From assembly GCF_913776015.1 (NCBI RefSeq), contig NZ_CAJYMD010000074.1, positions 19,923 to 83,922 on the forward strand: 64,000 nt of DNA, in the 5' to 3' direction. The DNA is from an uncultured Oxalicibacterium sp. GTDB taxonomy: Bacteria; Pseudomonadota; Gammaproteobacteria; Burkholderiales; Burkholderiaceae_D. A program made the position numbers and the translations under genes. How positions within the stretch are numbered: the first letter of the stretch is position 1; each line of letters begins with the position of its first letter. The notes below the pieces were generated by a model that saw nothing but the letters and a program-made list of their open reading frames with translations, searched no databases and was not told the DNA's origin. Of this stretch, positions 27,561-38,683 are shown one piece after another.

Positions 27561-27830
27561 ATGTCGCTCGAAAAATCCGCCAAGGCAAGCATTGTTGCCG
27601 ATAACGCACGCGCTCAAAACGATACTGGTTCGCCAGAAGTGCAAGTTGCTCTGCTGACCGCACGTATCAACGACCTGAACGGTCACTTCAAGGAACACTC
27701 GAAGGATCACCACTCGCGTCGTGGTCTGATCATGATGGTCAATCGTCGTAAAAGCCTGCTGGCTTACCTGAAGCGCAAGGATCTGAATCGCTATCGCGAT
27801 CTGATCGCCAAACTCGGTCTGCGTAAGTAA
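27561..27830 (+). CDS. rpsO: 30S ribosomal protein S15
   Basis: S15 (89 aa) binds the central domain of 16S rRNA early in 30S assembly. The family sequence is clear: [20 protein letters not shown], then [15 protein letters not shown] and [13 protein letters not shown]. The ATG at 27561 follows AAAGG. It has its own promoter and terminator upstream of pnp, the usual arrangement. Confidence 0.98.
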   Translation: MSLEKSAKASIVADNARAQNDTGSPEVQVALLTARINDLNGHFKEHSKDHHSRRGLIMMVNRRKSLLAYLKRKDLNRYRDLIAKLGLRK

Positions 27831-27861
27831 GTCGTTGCAGTATTCGACCCAGCTTTACTGA

Positions 27862-27905
27862 AAAATGCCTGCGTCAGTTTTCTGATGCGGGCATTTTGTT
27901 TTTTT
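27862..27905 (+). terminator. Terminator after rpsO
   Basis: ATGCCTGCGTCAG and CTGATGCGGGCAT form a stem with minor mismatches, followed by a T-rich stretch interrupted by a single G. In other bacteria some readthrough here feeds pnp. Confidence 0.75.
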
Positions 27906-27966
27906 GCAGTTTGTATTTGTCGTTTCGGCAGTTCAATAAAAAGCAGAAGGTAGGGCAGGAGAGATG

Positions 27967-27991
27967 AACGGTGCATGTTCCGTGCGCCGTT
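27967..27991 (+). promoter_or_regulatory. pnp leader hairpin
   Basis: AACGGTGCA and TGCGCCGTT pair over 9 bp (one G-U) around a 7-base loop, 57 bases before the pnp start. The hairpin overlaps a 17-codon frame (27964-28017) that has an AGGAG two bases before its ATG. E. coli pnp is autoregulated through RNase III cutting of a leader hairpin. An equivalent function here is inferred. Confidence 0.4.
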
Positions 27992-28048
27992 GTGGTGAGG
28001 TGAACGACAGCCCCTGAAAATCTGTCGGCAAATCAGAAAGGAACACTC

Positions 28049-30184
28049 GTGTTTAATAAAGTCACCAAAACATTCCAGTACGGCCAGCACACGGTCACGC
28101 TTGAAACCGGCGAAATCGCGCGTCAGGCTTCCGGTGCCGTCGTCGTGTCGATCGAGGATACGGTTGTCCTTGCGACCGTGGTTGCGAAGAAGGACGCCAA
28201 ACCAGGTCAGGATTTTTTCCCCTTGACCGTCGATTACATTGAAAAAACCTATGCTGCCGGTCGTATTCCTGGCGGCTTCCTCAAGCGTGAAGGTCGTCCT
28301 TCCGAGAAGGAAACGCTGACCTCGCGCCTGATCGATCGCCCGATTCGTCCGCTGTTTCCGGAAGGCTATCTGAACGAAGTGCAGATTATCGTGCACGTGC
28401 TGTCGGTCAATCCGGAAATCGATCCTGATATTCCAGCCATGATCGGCGCTTCGGCTGCTTTGTCGGTTGCCGGCATTCCTTTTGCTGGCCCAGTTGGCGC
28501 TGCACGCGTCGGTTATATCGACGGTCAATATGTGCTGAACCCGACGGCTACCCAACTGACCAAATCCCAACTGGATCTGGTGGTTGCCGGTACCGAACGC
28601 GCCGTGCTGATGGTCGAATCGGAAGCGCAGCAATTGTCTGAAGACGTCATGCTCGGCGCTGTTGTCTACGGCCACGAACAAATGAAAGCAGTCATCGATG
28701 CGATCCACGAATTGGTGCGCGATGGTGGCAAGCCGGAAGTGCAGTGGTCGCCAGCGCCGAAAAACGACGCACTGATCGCGCGCGTGACGCATTTTGCCGA
28801 AGGCAAGCTGCGCGCCGCCTATCAAACCAAGGACAAGCAGGCACGTACGGCCAAGCTCAAGGATGCATCTGCTGAAGTGATGGCGGAACTGGTTGCCGAG
28901 GCAGCATCGGTCGGTGGCGAGGCGCCTGATTCGGCTGAAGTCGGCAACATCCTGTTCGATTTGGAAGCGAAGATCGTTCGTTCGCAGATTCTCGAAGGCG
29001 AGCCACGTATCGACGGTCGCGATACGCGCACCGTTCGTCCAATCTCGATCCGCACGGGCGTGTTGCCACGTACCCACGGTTCGGCATTGTTCACCCGCGG
29101 TGAAACGCAGGCGCTGGTTATCGCTACGCTGGGTACCGCACGCGACGAACAAAAGATCGATGCGCTGATGGGTGAATACTCGGATCGTTTCATGATGCAC
29201 TACAACATGCCGCCGTTTGCGACTGGCGAAACCGGCCGTGTCGGTACGCCTAAGCGTCGTGAAATCGGTCATGGTCGTCTGGCTAAGCGTGCTCTGGTTG
29301 CTGCATTGCCAGCACCGGAAGAATTCAGCTACTCGGTTCGTTTGGTTTCGGAAATCACGGAATCGAACGGTTCGTCGTCGATGGCATCGGTGTGCGGTGG
29401 CTGCTTGGCGCTGATGGATGCAGGCGTACCAATGCAATCGCACGTTGCCGGTATCGCAATGGGGCTGATCAAGGAAGGCAACAAATTTGCCGTTCTGACC
29501 GATATCCTGGGTGATGAAGATCACCTCGGCGATATGGACTTCAAGGTTGCCGGTACCGCAAACGGTATTACCGCGCTGCAGATGGATATCAAGATCCAGG
29601 GTATTACCAAGGAAATCATGCAGGTCGCGCTGGCACAGGCCAAAGAAGGCCGCGTGCATATCCTCGGCGAAATGGAAAAGGCAGTGCCAAGCGGCTCGAC
29701 CGGCCAGTTGTCTGACTTTGCGCCACGCCTGATCACCATCAAGATCAATCCGGAAAAAATCCGTGACGTGATCGGCAAGGGCGGCGCCGTCATTCGCGCG
29801 TTAACCGAGGAAACCGGTACCCAAATCGACATCAGTGATGAAGGTGTTGTGACGATTGCTTCGGTTGATGCTGCTGCGGGCCAGGAAGCCAAGCGCCGTA
29901 TCGAAGAACTGACCGCTTCGGTTGAAGTGGGCAAGATCTACGAAGGTACGGTTCTGAAACTGTTGGATTTCGGTGCCATCGTGCAAGTCATTCCAGGCAA
30001 GGATGGTCTGTTGCATATCAGCCAGATCGCCAACGAGCGCGTCAATGCGGTTGCCGACTACCTGAAGGAAGGTCAGCAAGTCCGCGTCAAGGTTCTGGAA
30101 ACCGATGACCGTGGTCGCCTGAAGTTGTCGATGAAGGCGGTTGTCGTGGAAGAAAATCCGGAGACGGCTGCCGTTCAGGAATAA
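28049..30184 (+). CDS. pnp: Polyribonucleotide nucleotidyltransferase (PNPase)
   Basis: PNPase (711 aa) is the phosphorolytic 3'-5' exoribonuclease of the degradosome. It has two RNase PH domains, with an alpha-helical linker between them, then a KH domain ([20 protein letters not shown]) and an S1 domain ([20 protein letters not shown]). The length is standard. It starts with GTG at 28049 behind AAAGGAACACTC. The region around the active site ([33 protein letters not shown]) is intact. Confidence 0.98.
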   Translation: MFNKVTKTFQYGQHTVTLETGEIARQASGAVVVSIEDTVVLATVVAKKDAKPGQDFFPLTVDYIEKTYAAGRIPGGFLKREGRPSEKETLTSRLIDRPIRPLFPEGYLNEVQIIVHVLSVNPEIDPDIPAMIGASAALSVAGIPFAGPVGAARVGYIDGQYVLNPTATQLTKSQLDLVVAGTERAVLMVESEAQQLSEDVMLGAVVYGHEQMKAVIDAIHELVRDGGKPEVQWSPAPKNDALIARVTHFAEGKLRAAYQTKDKQARTAKLKDASAEVMAELVAEAASVGGEAPDSAEVGNILFDLEAKIVRSQILEGEPRIDGRDTRTVRPISIRTGVLPRTHGSALFTRGETQALVIATLGTARDEQKIDALMGEYSDRFMMHYNMPPFATGETGRVGTPKRREIGHGRLAKRALVAALPAPEEFSYSVRLVSEITESNGSSSMASVCGGCLALMDAGVPMQSHVAGIAMGLIKEGNKFAVLTDILGDEDHLGDMDFKVAGTANGITALQMDIKIQGITKEIMQVALAQAKEGRVHILGEMEKAVPSGSTGQLSDFAPRLITIKINPEKIRDVIGKGGAVIRALTEETGTQIDISDEGVVTIASVDAAAGQEAKRRIEELTASVEVGKIYEGTVLKLLDFGAIVQVIPGKDGLLHISQIANERVNAVADYLKEGQQVRVKVLETDDRGRLKLSMKAVVVEENPETAAVQE

Positions 30185-30212
30185 TTCCTGCCTAGCAGAA
30201 GCGAAGTATCGA

Positions 30213-30247
30213 AAAAACCGCTCGCGGCGTATGCCAAGGGCGGTTTT
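30213..30247 (+). terminator. Terminator after pnp
   Basis: AAAAACCGC and GCGGTTTTT pair around a GC-rich loop and end in a T run, 30 bases after the pnp stop. Confidence 0.75.
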
Positions 30248-30329
30248 TCTTTATGGAATGCCGTTCTCAGTTTGACCGTCTTCCAGAGGGCGGGCTAGAA
30301 TAGCGGGTTATCGGAATTCTGGATTACTT

Positions 30330-31076
30330 ATGCGCCGCAAACTCGTCGCAGGCAACTGGAAAATGAATGGCAGCCTGGCTGCTAATGCTGCGTTACTGGC
30401 AGGTATCAAGGCCGAAAGCGCAGGCAGTCGCTGTGATGTGGCAGTTTGTGTGCCGGCGCCGTATCTCGCGCAGTGTCAATCGCTGCTTGTCGACAGTCCG
30501 ATCGCATTGGGTGCGCAGGATGTGTCGATGCACGAAAGCGGCGCTTACACCGGCGAAGTCTCTGCTGCGATGCTGCGTGAATTCGACTGCCGCTACGTGA
30601 TCGTCGGTCATTCGGAGCGTCGTAGTTATTTCGGCGAAAGCGATGCGCTGGTTGCAAGCAAGACCTTGCGTGCACTGGCTTCGGGCTTGATCCCGATTGT
30701 CTGTGTCGGTGAATCGTTGGCGCAGCGTGAGGCAGGGCAAACCGAGGCGGTCGTGCTGATGCAGCTCGATGCGGTGCTCAAGCAATTGCCTGTAGATGAT
30801 GTGTCCCGGATTGTTGTGGCATACGAGCCGGTTTGGGCAATCGGTACTGGTCGCACGGCGACCCCGGAAATGGCGCAAGAGGTGCATGCAGTATTGCGTG
30901 AGCGCCTCGCGCAAATTTCGGAAGCTGCGGCAGCGGAAGTGAAGATTTTGTACGGTGGCAGCATGAAGCCTGACAATGCTGCCGAATTGATGGCAATGCA
31001 GGACATCGATGGCGGCTTGATTGGTGGCGCTGCGTTGAAGGTGGCAGATTTTCTCGCCATTGTGTCCAAGGTGTAA
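30330..31076 (+). CDS. tpiA: Triosephosphate isomerase
   Basis: TpiA (248 aa) interconverts dihydroxyacetone phosphate and glyceraldehyde 3-phosphate. Active-site elements are all present: AGNWKMNG with the catalytic Lys, [10 protein letters not shown] with the catalytic His, and [11 protein letters not shown] with the catalytic Glu and loop 6. The phosphate-binding GGSMKPDNA and [10 protein letters not shown] are intact. It is followed by secG after 53 bp, as in many proteobacteria. Confidence 0.98.
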   Translation: MRRKLVAGNWKMNGSLAANAALLAGIKAESAGSRCDVAVCVPAPYLAQCQSLLVDSPIALGAQDVSMHESGAYTGEVSAAMLREFDCRYVIVGHSERRSYFGESDALVASKTLRALASGLIPIVCVGESLAQREAGQTEAVVLMQLDAVLKQLPVDDVSRIVVAYEPVWAIGTGRTATPEMAQEVHAVLRERLAQISEAAAAEVKILYGGSMKPDNAAELMAMQDIDGGLIGGAALKVADFLAIVSKV

Positions 31077-31129
31077 TGGCCTTGTCCGTGAACTTATTTT
31101 TTGATTATCTAAAACTGGAACTTGCGTAA

Positions 31130-31504
31130 ATGAATACCATGCATACCCTCATCGTCGTCCTGCAGGTGCTGTCCGCGCTGGCGATTATCGGCCTCGTGCT
31201 GTTGCAGCATGGCAAAGGTGCCGACATGGGCGCATCGTTCGGTTCCGGTGCTTCCGGCAGCTTGTTCGGTGCGACGGGTTCCTCCAACTTTCTGTCGAAG
31301 ATGACGGCGCTGGCTGCAGTAATCTTTTTTTCGGCAACGCTGGGTCTGGCTTTTGTGAGCAATCGCCCGGCGCATGTTGATGGCGGTGTGATGGAAAATG
31401 CGCCTGTTTCTGAAGTGCCGGGTGCGCCTGCTGCAACCGTTGTGCCGGATGAAAAGCCTGTCGCGCCAGCTGCGAATGATCGTTCGAACGAAGTGCCAAA
31501 ATAA
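31130..31504 (+). CDS. secG: Protein-export membrane protein SecG
   Basis: SecG (124 aa) is the small SecYEG subunit. Two membrane helices (about residues 4-24 and 55-73) flank the conserved LLQHGKGADMGASFGSGASG loop. The C-terminal tail is Pro/Ala-rich and disordered. It lies between tpiA and tRNA-Leu, a conserved order upstream of nuo in Betaproteobacteria. Confidence 0.95.
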   Translation: MNTMHTLIVVLQVLSALAIIGLVLLQHGKGADMGASFGSGASGSLFGATGSSNFLSKMTALAAVIFFSATLGLAFVSNRPAHVDGGVMENAPVSEVPGAPAATVVPDEKPVAPAANDRSNEVPK

Positions 31505-31514
31505 ATGTGACTTA

Positions 31515-31552
31515 ATGCTTTTTTAATGTGATTGCACATTGAATAAAAGCAT
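31515..31552 (+). promoter_or_regulatory. Long hairpin between secG and tRNA-Leu
   Basis: ATGCTTTT/AAAAGCAT (8 bp) and AATGTG/CACATT (6 bp) stack with a small internal loop. No T run follows. It may protect or process the secG 3' end, and it overlaps the -35 of the tRNA promoter. Confidence 0.4.
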
Positions 31553-31568
31553 CAAAGCAGGTTAAAAT
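31539..31568 (+). promoter_or_regulatory. Promoter of tRNA-Leu
   Basis: TTGAAT and TAAAAT are separated by 18 bases, with the expected start a few bases before the mature tRNA at 31578. Confidence 0.5.
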
Positions 31569-31577
31569 AGAAGTCTT

Positions 31578-31662
31578 GCCGACGTGGTGAAATTGGTAGA
31601 CACGCTATCTTGAGGGGGTAGTGGCGAAAGCTGTGCGAGTTCGAGTCTCGCCGTCGGCACCA
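31578..31662 (+). tRNA. tRNA-Leu (GAG)
   Basis: This 85-base tRNA has a long variable arm. The acceptor stem GCCGACG/CGTCGGC is perfect and CCA is encoded. The anticodon stem CTATC/GGTAG encloses loop TTGAGGG with anticodon GAG. The T-arm loop TTCGAGT is normal. Confidence 0.97.
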
Positions 31663-31668
31663 TAAATG

Positions 31669-31704
31669 AAAAGGCCAGCAAGGGTAAGTCCAAGCTGGCT
31701 TTTT
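31669..31704 (+). terminator. Terminator after tRNA-Leu
   Basis: AAAAGGCCAGC and GCTGGCTTTTT pair with one bulged G and end in T residues. It separates the tRNA from the nuo operon. Confidence 0.75.
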
Positions 31705-31780
31705 ATCGACAGGGCTCGCTGTCCTGTCAAACAAGTATTTTTGCGAAATTTGCCAACCGCTTAGCCAATATACTGTCATC

Positions 31781-32140
31781 GTGAATCTCGAAAACTATTT
31801 CCCCGTTCTGCTTTTCATTCTGGTCGGCATCGGCGTTGGTGTGGTGCCTCAGGTGCTCGGCCGCATCCTTGGTCCTTACAGTCCTGATGCGCAAAAACTC
31901 TCTCCGTATGAGTGCGGTTTTGAGGCTTTTGAAGATGCGCGCATGAAGTTCGATGTGCGTTATTACCTGGTTGCGATTCTTTTTATTCTCTTCGATCTTG
32001 AAGTTGCCTTCCTCGTTCCTTGGGCAGTGGCAATGAATGATGTGGGAATGTTGGGCTTTTGGGCGATGATGATTTTCGTTGGTGTGCTGACCCTTGGTCT
32101 GGTATACGAATGGAAAAAAGGCGCGCTGGATTGGGAGTAA
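31781..32140 (+). CDS. nuoA: NADH-quinone oxidoreductase subunit A
   Basis: NuoA (119 aa) is a small membrane subunit of complex I near the quinone site. Three helices and the conserved loop [21 protein letters not shown], with its functionally important Cys, are present. The start is GTG at 31781 ([10 protein letters not shown]), as in relatives. No ribosome site precedes it. A TATACT at 31769-31774 would place a transcription start at the GTG itself. It is the first of 14 collinear nuo genes. Confidence 0.96.
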   Translation: MNLENYFPVLLFILVGIGVGVVPQVLGRILGPYSPDAQKLSPYECGFEAFEDARMKFDVRYYLVAILFILFDLEVAFLVPWAVAMNDVGMLGFWAMMIFVGVLTLGLVYEWKKGALDWE

Positions 32141-32143
32141 GTC

Positions 32144-32620
32144 ATGTCTATTGAAGGCGTATTGAACGAAGGTTTTATCACCACGACGGCTGACAAGCTG
32201 ATCAACTGGACGCGTACCGGCTCGTTGTGGCCAATGACGTTCGGTCTGGCTTGCTGCGCAGTGGAAATGATGCACGCGGGTGCGGCGCGTTACGATCTGG
32301 ACCGCTTCGGTATCGTGTTCCGTCCGTCGCCGCGTCAGTCCGACGTGATGATCGTGGCTGGCACGCTGTGCAACAAGATGGCGCCTGCCTTGCGCAAGGT
32401 TTACGACCAGATGCCTGAGCCGCGTTGGGTCATTTCCATGGGGTCGTGTGCCAATGGTGGTGGCTACTACCATTACTCGTATTCGGTCGTGCGTGGTTGC
32501 GATCGCATCGTTCCTGTTGATGTCTATGTGCCGGGTTGTCCTCCAACCGCCGAGGCGCTGCTCTACGGCATTCTGCAGGTGCAGAACAAGATTCGCCGTA
32601 CGTACACGATTGCCCGTTAA
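32144..32620 (+). CDS. nuoB: NADH-quinone oxidoreductase subunit B
   Basis: NuoB (158 aa) holds the terminal iron-sulfur cluster N2 that passes electrons to quinone. The four cluster cysteines lie in [19 protein letters not shown] and [11 protein letters not shown]. It starts three bases after nuoA ends. The length is standard. Confidence 0.98.
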   Translation: MSIEGVLNEGFITTTADKLINWTRTGSLWPMTFGLACCAVEMMHAGAARYDLDRFGIVFRPSPRQSDVMIVAGTLCNKMAPALRKVYDQMPEPRWVISMGSCANGGGYYHYSYSVVRGCDRIVPVDVYVPGCPPTAEALLYGILQVQNKIRRTYTIAR

Positions 32621-32638
32621 GGATTGCGGTTTAGCTAT

Positions 32639-33235
32639 ATGACGACCAAACTCGATCACTTGGAAGCGGCCTTGCGCAATGCGCTCGGCGAGCAGCTTCA
32701 AAATCTGACGGTGGCACTCGGTGAAGTGACCATTGTTGTCAAGGCGGCGGATTATCTATCTGCCATGCGCGTACTGCGCGATCATCCTGATCTTCGTTTC
32801 GAAGAACTGATCGATCTGTGTGGCATGGATTATTCGGCTTATGGCGATGGCGTGTGGGAAGGTCCGCGTTTTGCAGCCGTTTCGCACCTGCTGTCGATTG
32901 CGCACAACTGGCGCCTGCGTGTGCGTGTGTTCGCACCTGACGATGAAATGCCGGTCGTGGCATCCGTCATCGATATCTGGGCGGCGGCCAACTGGTACGA
33001 GCGCGAAGCATTCGACTTCTACGGCATCCTCTTCGAAGGTCACAACGATCTGCGCCGTATTCTGACTGACTACGGCTTTATCGGTCATCCATTCCGCAAG
33101 GATTTCCCTGTTTCCGGCTACGTTGAAATGCGTTACGACCCGGAACAAAAGCGTGTGATTTACCAGCCTGTCACGATTGAGGCGCGTGAAAATGTGCCGC
33201 GCGTGATTCGCGAAGAACAGTACGGGATGAAATAA
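32639..33235 (+). CDS. nuoC: NADH-quinone oxidoreductase subunit C
   Basis: NuoC (198 aa) is the 30-kDa peripheral-arm subunit. The signature [20 protein letters not shown] and the C-terminal [18 protein letters not shown] are clear. The ATG at 32639 is preferred over a TTG at 32624. It is separate from nuoD, not fused as in E. coli. Its stop overlaps the nuoD start by one base (TAATG). Confidence 0.96.
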   Translation: MTTKLDHLEAALRNALGEQLQNLTVALGEVTIVVKAADYLSAMRVLRDHPDLRFEELIDLCGMDYSAYGDGVWEGPRFAAVSHLLSIAHNWRLRVRVFAPDDEMPVVASVIDIWAAANWYEREAFDFYGILFEGHNDLRRILTDYGFIGHPFRKDFPVSGYVEMRYDPEQKRVIYQPVTIEARENVPRVIREEQYGMK

Positions 33236-34488
33236 TGGCTGAGATCAAGAACTACACCCTGAACTTCGGCCCGCAACACCCGGCAGCCCACGGTGTGCTG
33301 CGTCTGGTTTTGGAGCTGGACGGCGAAGTGATTCAACGTGCCGATCCGCATATCGGTTTGCTGCATCGCGCGACCGAGAAACTGGCCGAGCAAAAAACCT
33401 ATCTGCAATCCGTGCCTTACATGGATCGTCTCGACTATGTGTCGATGATGTGTAACGAGCACGGCTACGTGATGGCAATCGAGCGTCTGCTGGGCCTCGA
33501 AGTGCCCTTGCGTGCGCAATACATTCGCGTCATGTTCGATGAGATCACGCGTATCCTGAATCACCTGATGTGGATCGGCGCACATGCGCTGGACGTCGGT
33601 GCAATGGCCGTGTTCCTGTACGCTTTCCGCGAGCGTGAAGATCTGATGGACTGCTACGAAGCCGTGTCTGGCGCACGTATGCATGCCGCCTACTATCGCC
33701 CAGGCGGCGTGTATCGTGATCTGCCGGACAGCATGCCGCAGCACAAGGCCTCGGTTATCCGCAATGCCAAGGCCATCAAGCAACTGAACGAAAACCGTCA
33801 AGGTTCCTTGCTGGATTTCATCGAGGACTTCACCAATCGTTTCCCGACTTATGTCGATGAATACGAAACCCTGTTGACGGATAACCGTATCTGGAAGCAG
33901 CGTCTGGTCGGTATCGGTGTGGTGTCGCCTGAACGTGCCAAGGCAATGGGCTTTACCGGTCCGATGCTGCGCGGTTCAGGTATCGAATGGGATCTGCGCA
34001 AGACCCAGCCATACGAAGTTTACGATTTGCTGGATTTCGACATTCCTGTCGGTACCAACGGTGATTGTTACGATCGCTATCTGGTACGTGTCGAGGAAAT
34101 GCGTCAATCCAATCGCATCGTCAAGCAATGCGTCGAATGGCTGCGCAATAATCCTGGTCCGGTCATGACCGATAACCACAAGGTGGCACCGCCATCGCGT
34201 GTGGGCATGAAATCGAACATGGAAGACCTGATCCACCACTTTAAACTGTTCACGGAAGGCTTTCACGTGCCGGCCGGTGAAGCGTATGCGGCGGTTGAAC
34301 ATCCAAAAGGCGAATTCGGTATCTATCTGGTTTCGGATGGCGCAAACAAGCCGTATCGTTTGAAGATCCGTGCGCCAGGCTTTGCCCATCTGCAAGGCAT
34401 GGATGAGATGTCCCGAGGCCATATGCTGGCAGATGCTGTGACCATCATTGGTACGCAGGATATTGTGTTTGGTGAGATTGACCGCTGA
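33235..34488 (+). CDS. nuoD: NADH-quinone oxidoreductase subunit D
   Basis: NuoD (417 aa), the 49-kDa subunit, forms the quinone cavity with NuoB. The N-terminal [20 protein letters not shown] carries the quinone-contacting His, and the C-terminal DIVFGEIDR is typical. It evolved from the NiFe-hydrogenase large subunit, and the metal-ligand cysteines are absent as expected. Confidence 0.98.
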   Translation: MAEIKNYTLNFGPQHPAAHGVLRLVLELDGEVIQRADPHIGLLHRATEKLAEQKTYLQSVPYMDRLDYVSMMCNEHGYVMAIERLLGLEVPLRAQYIRVMFDEITRILNHLMWIGAHALDVGAMAVFLYAFREREDLMDCYEAVSGARMHAAYYRPGGVYRDLPDSMPQHKASVIRNAKAIKQLNENRQGSLLDFIEDFTNRFPTYVDEYETLLTDNRIWKQRLVGIGVVSPERAKAMGFTGPMLRGSGIEWDLRKTQPYEVYDLLDFDIPVGTNGDCYDRYLVRVEEMRQSNRIVKQCVEWLRNNPGPVMTDNHKVAPPSRVGMKSNMEDLIHHFKLFTEGFHVPAGEAYAAVEHPKGEFGIYLVSDGANKPYRLKIRAPGFAHLQGMDEMSRGHMLADAVTIIGTQDIVFGEIDR

Positions 34489-34515
34489 TCGCGGGCAATG
34501 AGTAGAGGCATAAAA

Positions 34516-34995
34516 ATGCTGTTATCAGAACAAGCGTACAAAAAAATCGATCGCGAGATCGCCAAGTTTCCGCCCGAGCAGCGTCAGTCTGCCGTGATGG
34601 CAACGCTGGCCATCGCGCAAGTTGAAACCAACTGGTTGTCGCCAGAGGTCATGCAGGAAATCGCCGATTACCTGCACATGCCTGCCATTGCCGTGCAGGA
34701 AGTGGCGACGTTCTACAACATGTACAACACCAAGCCAGTTGGCAAGACGAAGATTTCGGTTTGCACCAATCTGCCATGCCTGCTGTCTGGTGGTGAGCGT
34801 GCGGCGCACTACTTGAAAGAAAAATTGGGCATTGATTATCGTGAAACGACCGAGGACGGTCAGTTCACGCTGCAGGAAGGCGAGTGCATGGGCGCTTGCG
34901 GCGATGCGCCGGTCATGCTGGTCAACAATCATCGTATGTGCAGCTTCATGTCGAATGAAAAAATCGATGCTCTGGTAGAGGAATTGAAGAAATGA
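34516..34995 (+). CDS. nuoE: NADH-quinone oxidoreductase subunit E
   Basis: NuoE (159 aa) is the 24-kDa thioredoxin-like subunit with the N1a [2Fe-2S] cluster. The ligands are in CTNLPC and [11 protein letters not shown]. The ATG at 34516 has AGAGG upstream. Its stop overlaps the nuoF start as ATGA. Confidence 0.97.
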   Translation: MLLSEQAYKKIDREIAKFPPEQRQSAVMATLAIAQVETNWLSPEVMQEIADYLHMPAIAVQEVATFYNMYNTKPVGKTKISVCTNLPCLLSGGERAAHYLKEKLGIDYRETTEDGQFTLQEGECMGACGDAPVMLVNNHRMCSFMSNEKIDALVEELKK

Positions 34996-36287
34996 CCAGC
35001 TTGCACAATCGTCATATCAAGCCATTGATTTTCGCTGGTCTCACCGGCGACAACTGGGGTCTGGAAGACTACGTCAAACGTGGTGGTTACGAATCCCTGA
35101 AGCGTATTCTCAAAGAAGGCATGACGCCGGATCAGGTGATCGCGGAAGTCAAGGCATCCACACTGCGTGGTCGCGGTGGTGCAGGCTTCCCGAGCGGCTT
35201 GAAGTGGAGCTTCATGCCGAAGAATTACGAAGGTCAGAAATATGTGGTCTGTAATTCGGATGAGGGCGAGCCAGGTACATTCAAGGATCGTGACATCCTG
35301 CGTTACAACCCGCATTCCGTGATCGAGGGTATGACCATTGCTGCTTACGCGATGGGCGTGACGGTCGGCTACAACTATATTCACGGCGAGATTTTCGGCG
35401 AATACCAACGCTTTGAAGAAGCGCTGGAGCAGGCGCGCGCTGCGGGCTTCCTGGGCGATAACATTCTTGGTTCGTCGCATAGCTTCCAGCTGCATGCTTT
35501 CCACGGTTACGGTGCGTATATCTGTGGTGAGGAGACCGCCTTGCTGGAATCGATCGAAGGCAAGAAAGGCCAGCCGCGTTTCAAGCCGCCTTTCCCTGCA
35601 AGCTACGGTCTGTTCGGCAAGCCGACCACGATCAACAATACCGAAACGTTCGCGGCAGTGCCATTCATTTTCCAGATTGGCGCAGAAGCCTATGCTGGCT
35701 TAGGCAAGCCAAACAACGGCGGTACAAAGATTTTCTCGGTTTCTGGTGATGTCACCAATCCGGGCAATTACGAGATTCCGCTGGGTACGCCTTTCTCCAC
35801 GCTGCTGGAATTGGCTGGCGGCATGCGCGATGGCAAGAAGCTCAAGGCAGTCATTCCTGGCGGTTCGTCTGTGCCAGTCGTGCGTGGCGACGTCATGATG
35901 GCAACCGATATGGACTATGATTCGGTCGCGAAGGCCGGTTCGATGCTGGGTTCCGGTGCTGTCATCGTCATGGATGAAACGCGTTGCATGGTCAAGTCCT
36001 TGCTGCGTTTGTCCTACTTCTATTTTGAAGAGTCGTGCGGTCAATGTACGCCATGCCGTGAAGGCACTGGCTGGTTGTATCGCATGGTGCAGCGTATCGA
36101 AAACGGTCAAGGCAGAGCAGAAGACCTCGATATGCTCAATTCAATCGCCGACAACATCCAGGGCCGCACGATTTGCGCCCTCGGTGATGCCGCCGCGATG
36201 CCGGTTCGCGCAATGATCCAGCAGTTCCGCGACGAGTTCGTGTACCACATCGAGCATAAGCATTGCTTGGTGCCCGCTTACGTATAG
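34992..36287 (+). CDS. nuoF: NADH-quinone oxidoreductase subunit F
   Basis: NuoF (431 aa) binds NADH, FMN and cluster N3. The glycine-rich [13 protein letters not shown], the FMN/NADH region ([18 protein letters not shown]) and the [4Fe-4S] ligands [12 protein letters not shown] are all present. It is translationally coupled to nuoE. Confidence 0.98.
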   Translation: MTSLHNRHIKPLIFAGLTGDNWGLEDYVKRGGYESLKRILKEGMTPDQVIAEVKASTLRGRGGAGFPSGLKWSFMPKNYEGQKYVVCNSDEGEPGTFKDRDILRYNPHSVIEGMTIAAYAMGVTVGYNYIHGEIFGEYQRFEEALEQARAAGFLGDNILGSSHSFQLHAFHGYGAYICGEETALLESIEGKKGQPRFKPPFPASYGLFGKPTTINNTETFAAVPFIFQIGAEAYAGLGKPNNGGTKIFSVSGDVTNPGNYEIPLGTPFSTLLELAGGMRDGKKLKAVIPGGSSVPVVRGDVMMATDMDYDSVAKAGSMLGSGAVIVMDETRCMVKSLLRLSYFYFEESCGQCTPCREGTGWLYRMVQRIENGQGRAEDLDMLNSIADNIQGRTICALGDAAAMPVRAMIQQFRDEFVYHIEHKHCLVPAYV

Positions 36288-36292
36288 CAGCC

Positions 36293-36320
36293 CTCACTTA
36301 GTACATTGATACCTAGTGAG
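36293..36320 (+). promoter_or_regulatory. Hairpin in the nuoF-nuoG gap
   Basis: CTCACT/AGTGAG plus GTA/TAC form an imperfect 11-bp stem around a 6-base loop in the 59-bp gap. It lacks a T run, so it is more likely an mRNA processing or stability element than a terminator. Confidence 0.35.
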
Positions 36321-36346
36321 AACACTGACGCAGAAAAAGCAAAGCC

Positions 36347-38683
36347 ATGGTTGAAATTGAAATAGACGGCAAGAAAGTCGAAGTGCAGGAAGGCAGCATG
36401 GTAATGGATGCTGCCAACAAGCTCGGCACATACATTCCGCATTTTTGCTATCACAAGAAACTCTCCATCGCGGCCAACTGCCGCATGTGCCTGGTCGAGG
36501 TTGAGAAAGCACCGAAGCCATTGCCGGCCTGCGCGACGCCTGTCTCGCAAGGCATGATCGTTCGCTCGAACAGCGAAAAAGCGGTCAAGGCGCAAAAAGG
36601 CGTGATGGAATTCCTCCTCATCAACCATCCGTTGGATTGCCCGATCTGCGATCAGGGCGGTGAATGCCAACTGCAGGATCTGGCCGTCGGCTATGGTGAC
36701 TCTTCCTCGCGCTACGAAGAAGAGAAGCGCGTCGTGGTGCCGAAAGATGTTGGTCCGCTGATCTCGATGCAGGAAATGAGCCGTTGCATTCACTGCACCC
36801 GCTGCGTTCGCTTCGGTCAGGAAATTGCCGGCGTCATGGAATTCGGCATGTTGAATCGCGGCGAGCACGCCGAGATCACCTCGTTCGTGGGCAAGACCGT
36901 CGATTCCGAACTGTCGGGCAACATGATCGATCTGTGCCCGGTTGGCGCACTGACGTCCAAACCTTTCCGTTATAGCGCCCGTACCTGGGAACTGTCGCGT
37001 CGCAAGTCCGTCAGCCCACACGATGGTCTGGGTGCCAACCTGATCGTTCAGGTCAAGGCAGGTAAGGTCATGCGCGTGCTGCCGCTGGAAAACGAAGATG
37101 TCAACGAATGCTGGATTTCGGACAAGGATCGTTTTGCCTACGAAGGTTTGAACAGCGCAGATCGTCTGACTAATCCGATGATCAAGCAGGATGGCAAGTG
37201 GCAGGAAACCGATTGGCAGACGGCGCTTGAGTATGTTGCTCATGGTCTGCGCAATATCCGTCACGAGCATGGTGCCGATTCGATCGCTGCATTGGCGACC
37301 CCGAATTCAACGCTAGAAGAACTGTCGCTGCTGCAGAAGCTGGTGCGCGGTATGGGTTCCGAAAACATTGATTTCCGTCCACGTCAGGCTGATGCCTCGC
37401 TGGATGCATCGATCAAGCCATGGCTGGGTATGTCGATCAACGAATTTGCATCGCTCAAGCGCGCATTCGTGATCGGTTCGTTCCTGCGCAAGGATCATCC
37501 ATTGCTGGCAGCGCGTTTGCGTCTGGCAGTGAAGGGTGGTGCAAATGTCAGCATCCTGCACGCAACGGACGATGATCTGTTGATGCCGATTGCCAACAAG
37601 ATGATCAAGGCACCATCCGAATGGCTGGCTGCGCTGGGTGAAGTCATTGCTGCGGTTGCGGAAGCACGTGGTGTTGCAGCGCCTGCCGGTTTCACGGGTA
37701 TTGTCGCATCGGCTGAAGCCAAGCAGATCGCTGCCAGCCTGTTGTCTGGTGAGCCGAAAGCCGTGTTGTTGGGTAACGCCGTACTGCAGCATCCTGAAGC
37801 CGCACAATTGCATGCTGCAGCACAATGGATTGCACAGAACACTGAAGCCAAGTTCGGTTTCCTGACCGAAGCGGCAAATACGGTCGGCGGTTATCTGGCC
37901 AATGCCACACCCGGTCAAAACGGTGCCAACGCTGTACAGATGTTTGCGCAACCACGTAAAGCATATGTGTTGTTGAATGTTGAGCCTGAACTCGACTGCT
38001 TCAATCCACAAGCTGCGCGCGCTGCCTTGAATCAGGCGGACATGGTTGTCGTCATGTCGGCATTCAAACACGGCAACGACTTTGCCGATGTCATGCTGCC
38101 GATCACGCCGTTCTCGGAAACCTCGGGTACGTTCGTCAACTGCGAAGGTCGTGCACAAAGCTTCAACGGTACAGTCAAGGCGCTGGGTGATGCGCGTCCG
38201 GGCTGGAAGGTGTTGCGCGTGTTGGGTAATCTGCTCGAACTCGGCGGTTTCGATTACGAAACCTCGGAAGCGATCCGCAACGAAATCATCGGTGCCAACG
38301 CACCTGCAGAAGCCAATCTGCAACCACGTCTGAACAACATCGGTAAAGTTGCGCCGCAAGCTGTTGCAGCCTCTGCCGGTTCGCTGGAGCGCGTGGCTGA
38401 TGTTTCGATTTACGCCACCGATGCGATTGTGCGTCGTTCGGAGCCATTGCAACAAACGCGTGATGGCGCTGCACCGCAGGCATGGCTGTCGGCTGATCTG
38501 GCTGCAAAGCTGGGGTTGGCTGCTGGCGAGCAAATCAAGGTAGTGCAGGGTAGTGGTAGTGCCGTACTGGTTGCTGCAGTCGACAAGGCCTTGCCAGTTA
38601 ATGTAGTGCGCGTGGCCGCAGGACATCAGTCCACCGCCGGCCTCGGCGCGATGTTCGGTCCTATCAGCGTGGAGAAAGCGTAA
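36347..38683 (+). CDS. nuoG: NADH-quinone oxidoreductase subunit G
   Basis: NuoG (778 aa), the 75-kDa subunit, carries several iron-sulfur clusters. The N-terminal ferredoxin-like domain has the N1b ligands ([15 protein letters not shown]). The [18 protein letters not shown] motif, the additional [12 protein letters not shown] site and C-terminal ligands follow. The rest resembles a molybdopterin oxidoreductase without cofactor ligation. The length is between the short mitochondrial and long E. coli forms. Confidence 0.97.
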   Translation: MVEIEIDGKKVEVQEGSMVMDAANKLGTYIPHFCYHKKLSIAANCRMCLVEVEKAPKPLPACATPVSQGMIVRSNSEKAVKAQKGVMEFLLINHPLDCPICDQGGECQLQDLAVGYGDSSSRYEEEKRVVVPKDVGPLISMQEMSRCIHCTRCVRFGQEIAGVMEFGMLNRGEHAEITSFVGKTVDSELSGNMIDLCPVGALTSKPFRYSARTWELSRRKSVSPHDGLGANLIVQVKAGKVMRVLPLENEDVNECWISDKDRFAYEGLNSADRLTNPMIKQDGKWQETDWQTALEYVAHGLRNIRHEHGADSIAALATPNSTLEELSLLQKLVRGMGSENIDFRPRQADASLDASIKPWLGMSINEFASLKRAFVIGSFLRKDHPLLAARLRLAVKGGANVSILHATDDDLLMPIANKMIKAPSEWLAALGEVIAAVAEARGVAAPAGFTGIVASAEAKQIAASLLSGEPKAVLLGNAVLQHPEAAQLHAAAQWIAQNTEAKFGFLTEAANTVGGYLANATPGQNGANAVQMFAQPRKAYVLLNVEPELDCFNPQAARAALNQADMVVVMSAFKHGNDFADVMLPITPFSETSGTFVNCEGRAQSFNGTVKALGDARPGWKVLRVLGNLLELGGFDYETSEAIRNEIIGANAPAEANLQPRLNNIGKVAPQAVAASAGSLERVADVSIYATDAIVRRSEPLQQTRDGAAPQAWLSADLAAKLGLAAGEQIKVVQGSGSAVLVAAVDKALPVNVVRVAAGHQSTAGLGAMFGPISVEKA

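Noticed and set aside
27791..29659. Long minus-strand open frame opposite pnp
   Set aside because: It is antisense to a certain gene, its composition follows the codon bias of pnp, and it resembles no family. Shadow frame.
31769..31780. Possible LexA box near nuoA (ATACTGTC)
   Set aside because: Only the left half CTGT is present. No ACAG at the right spacing.
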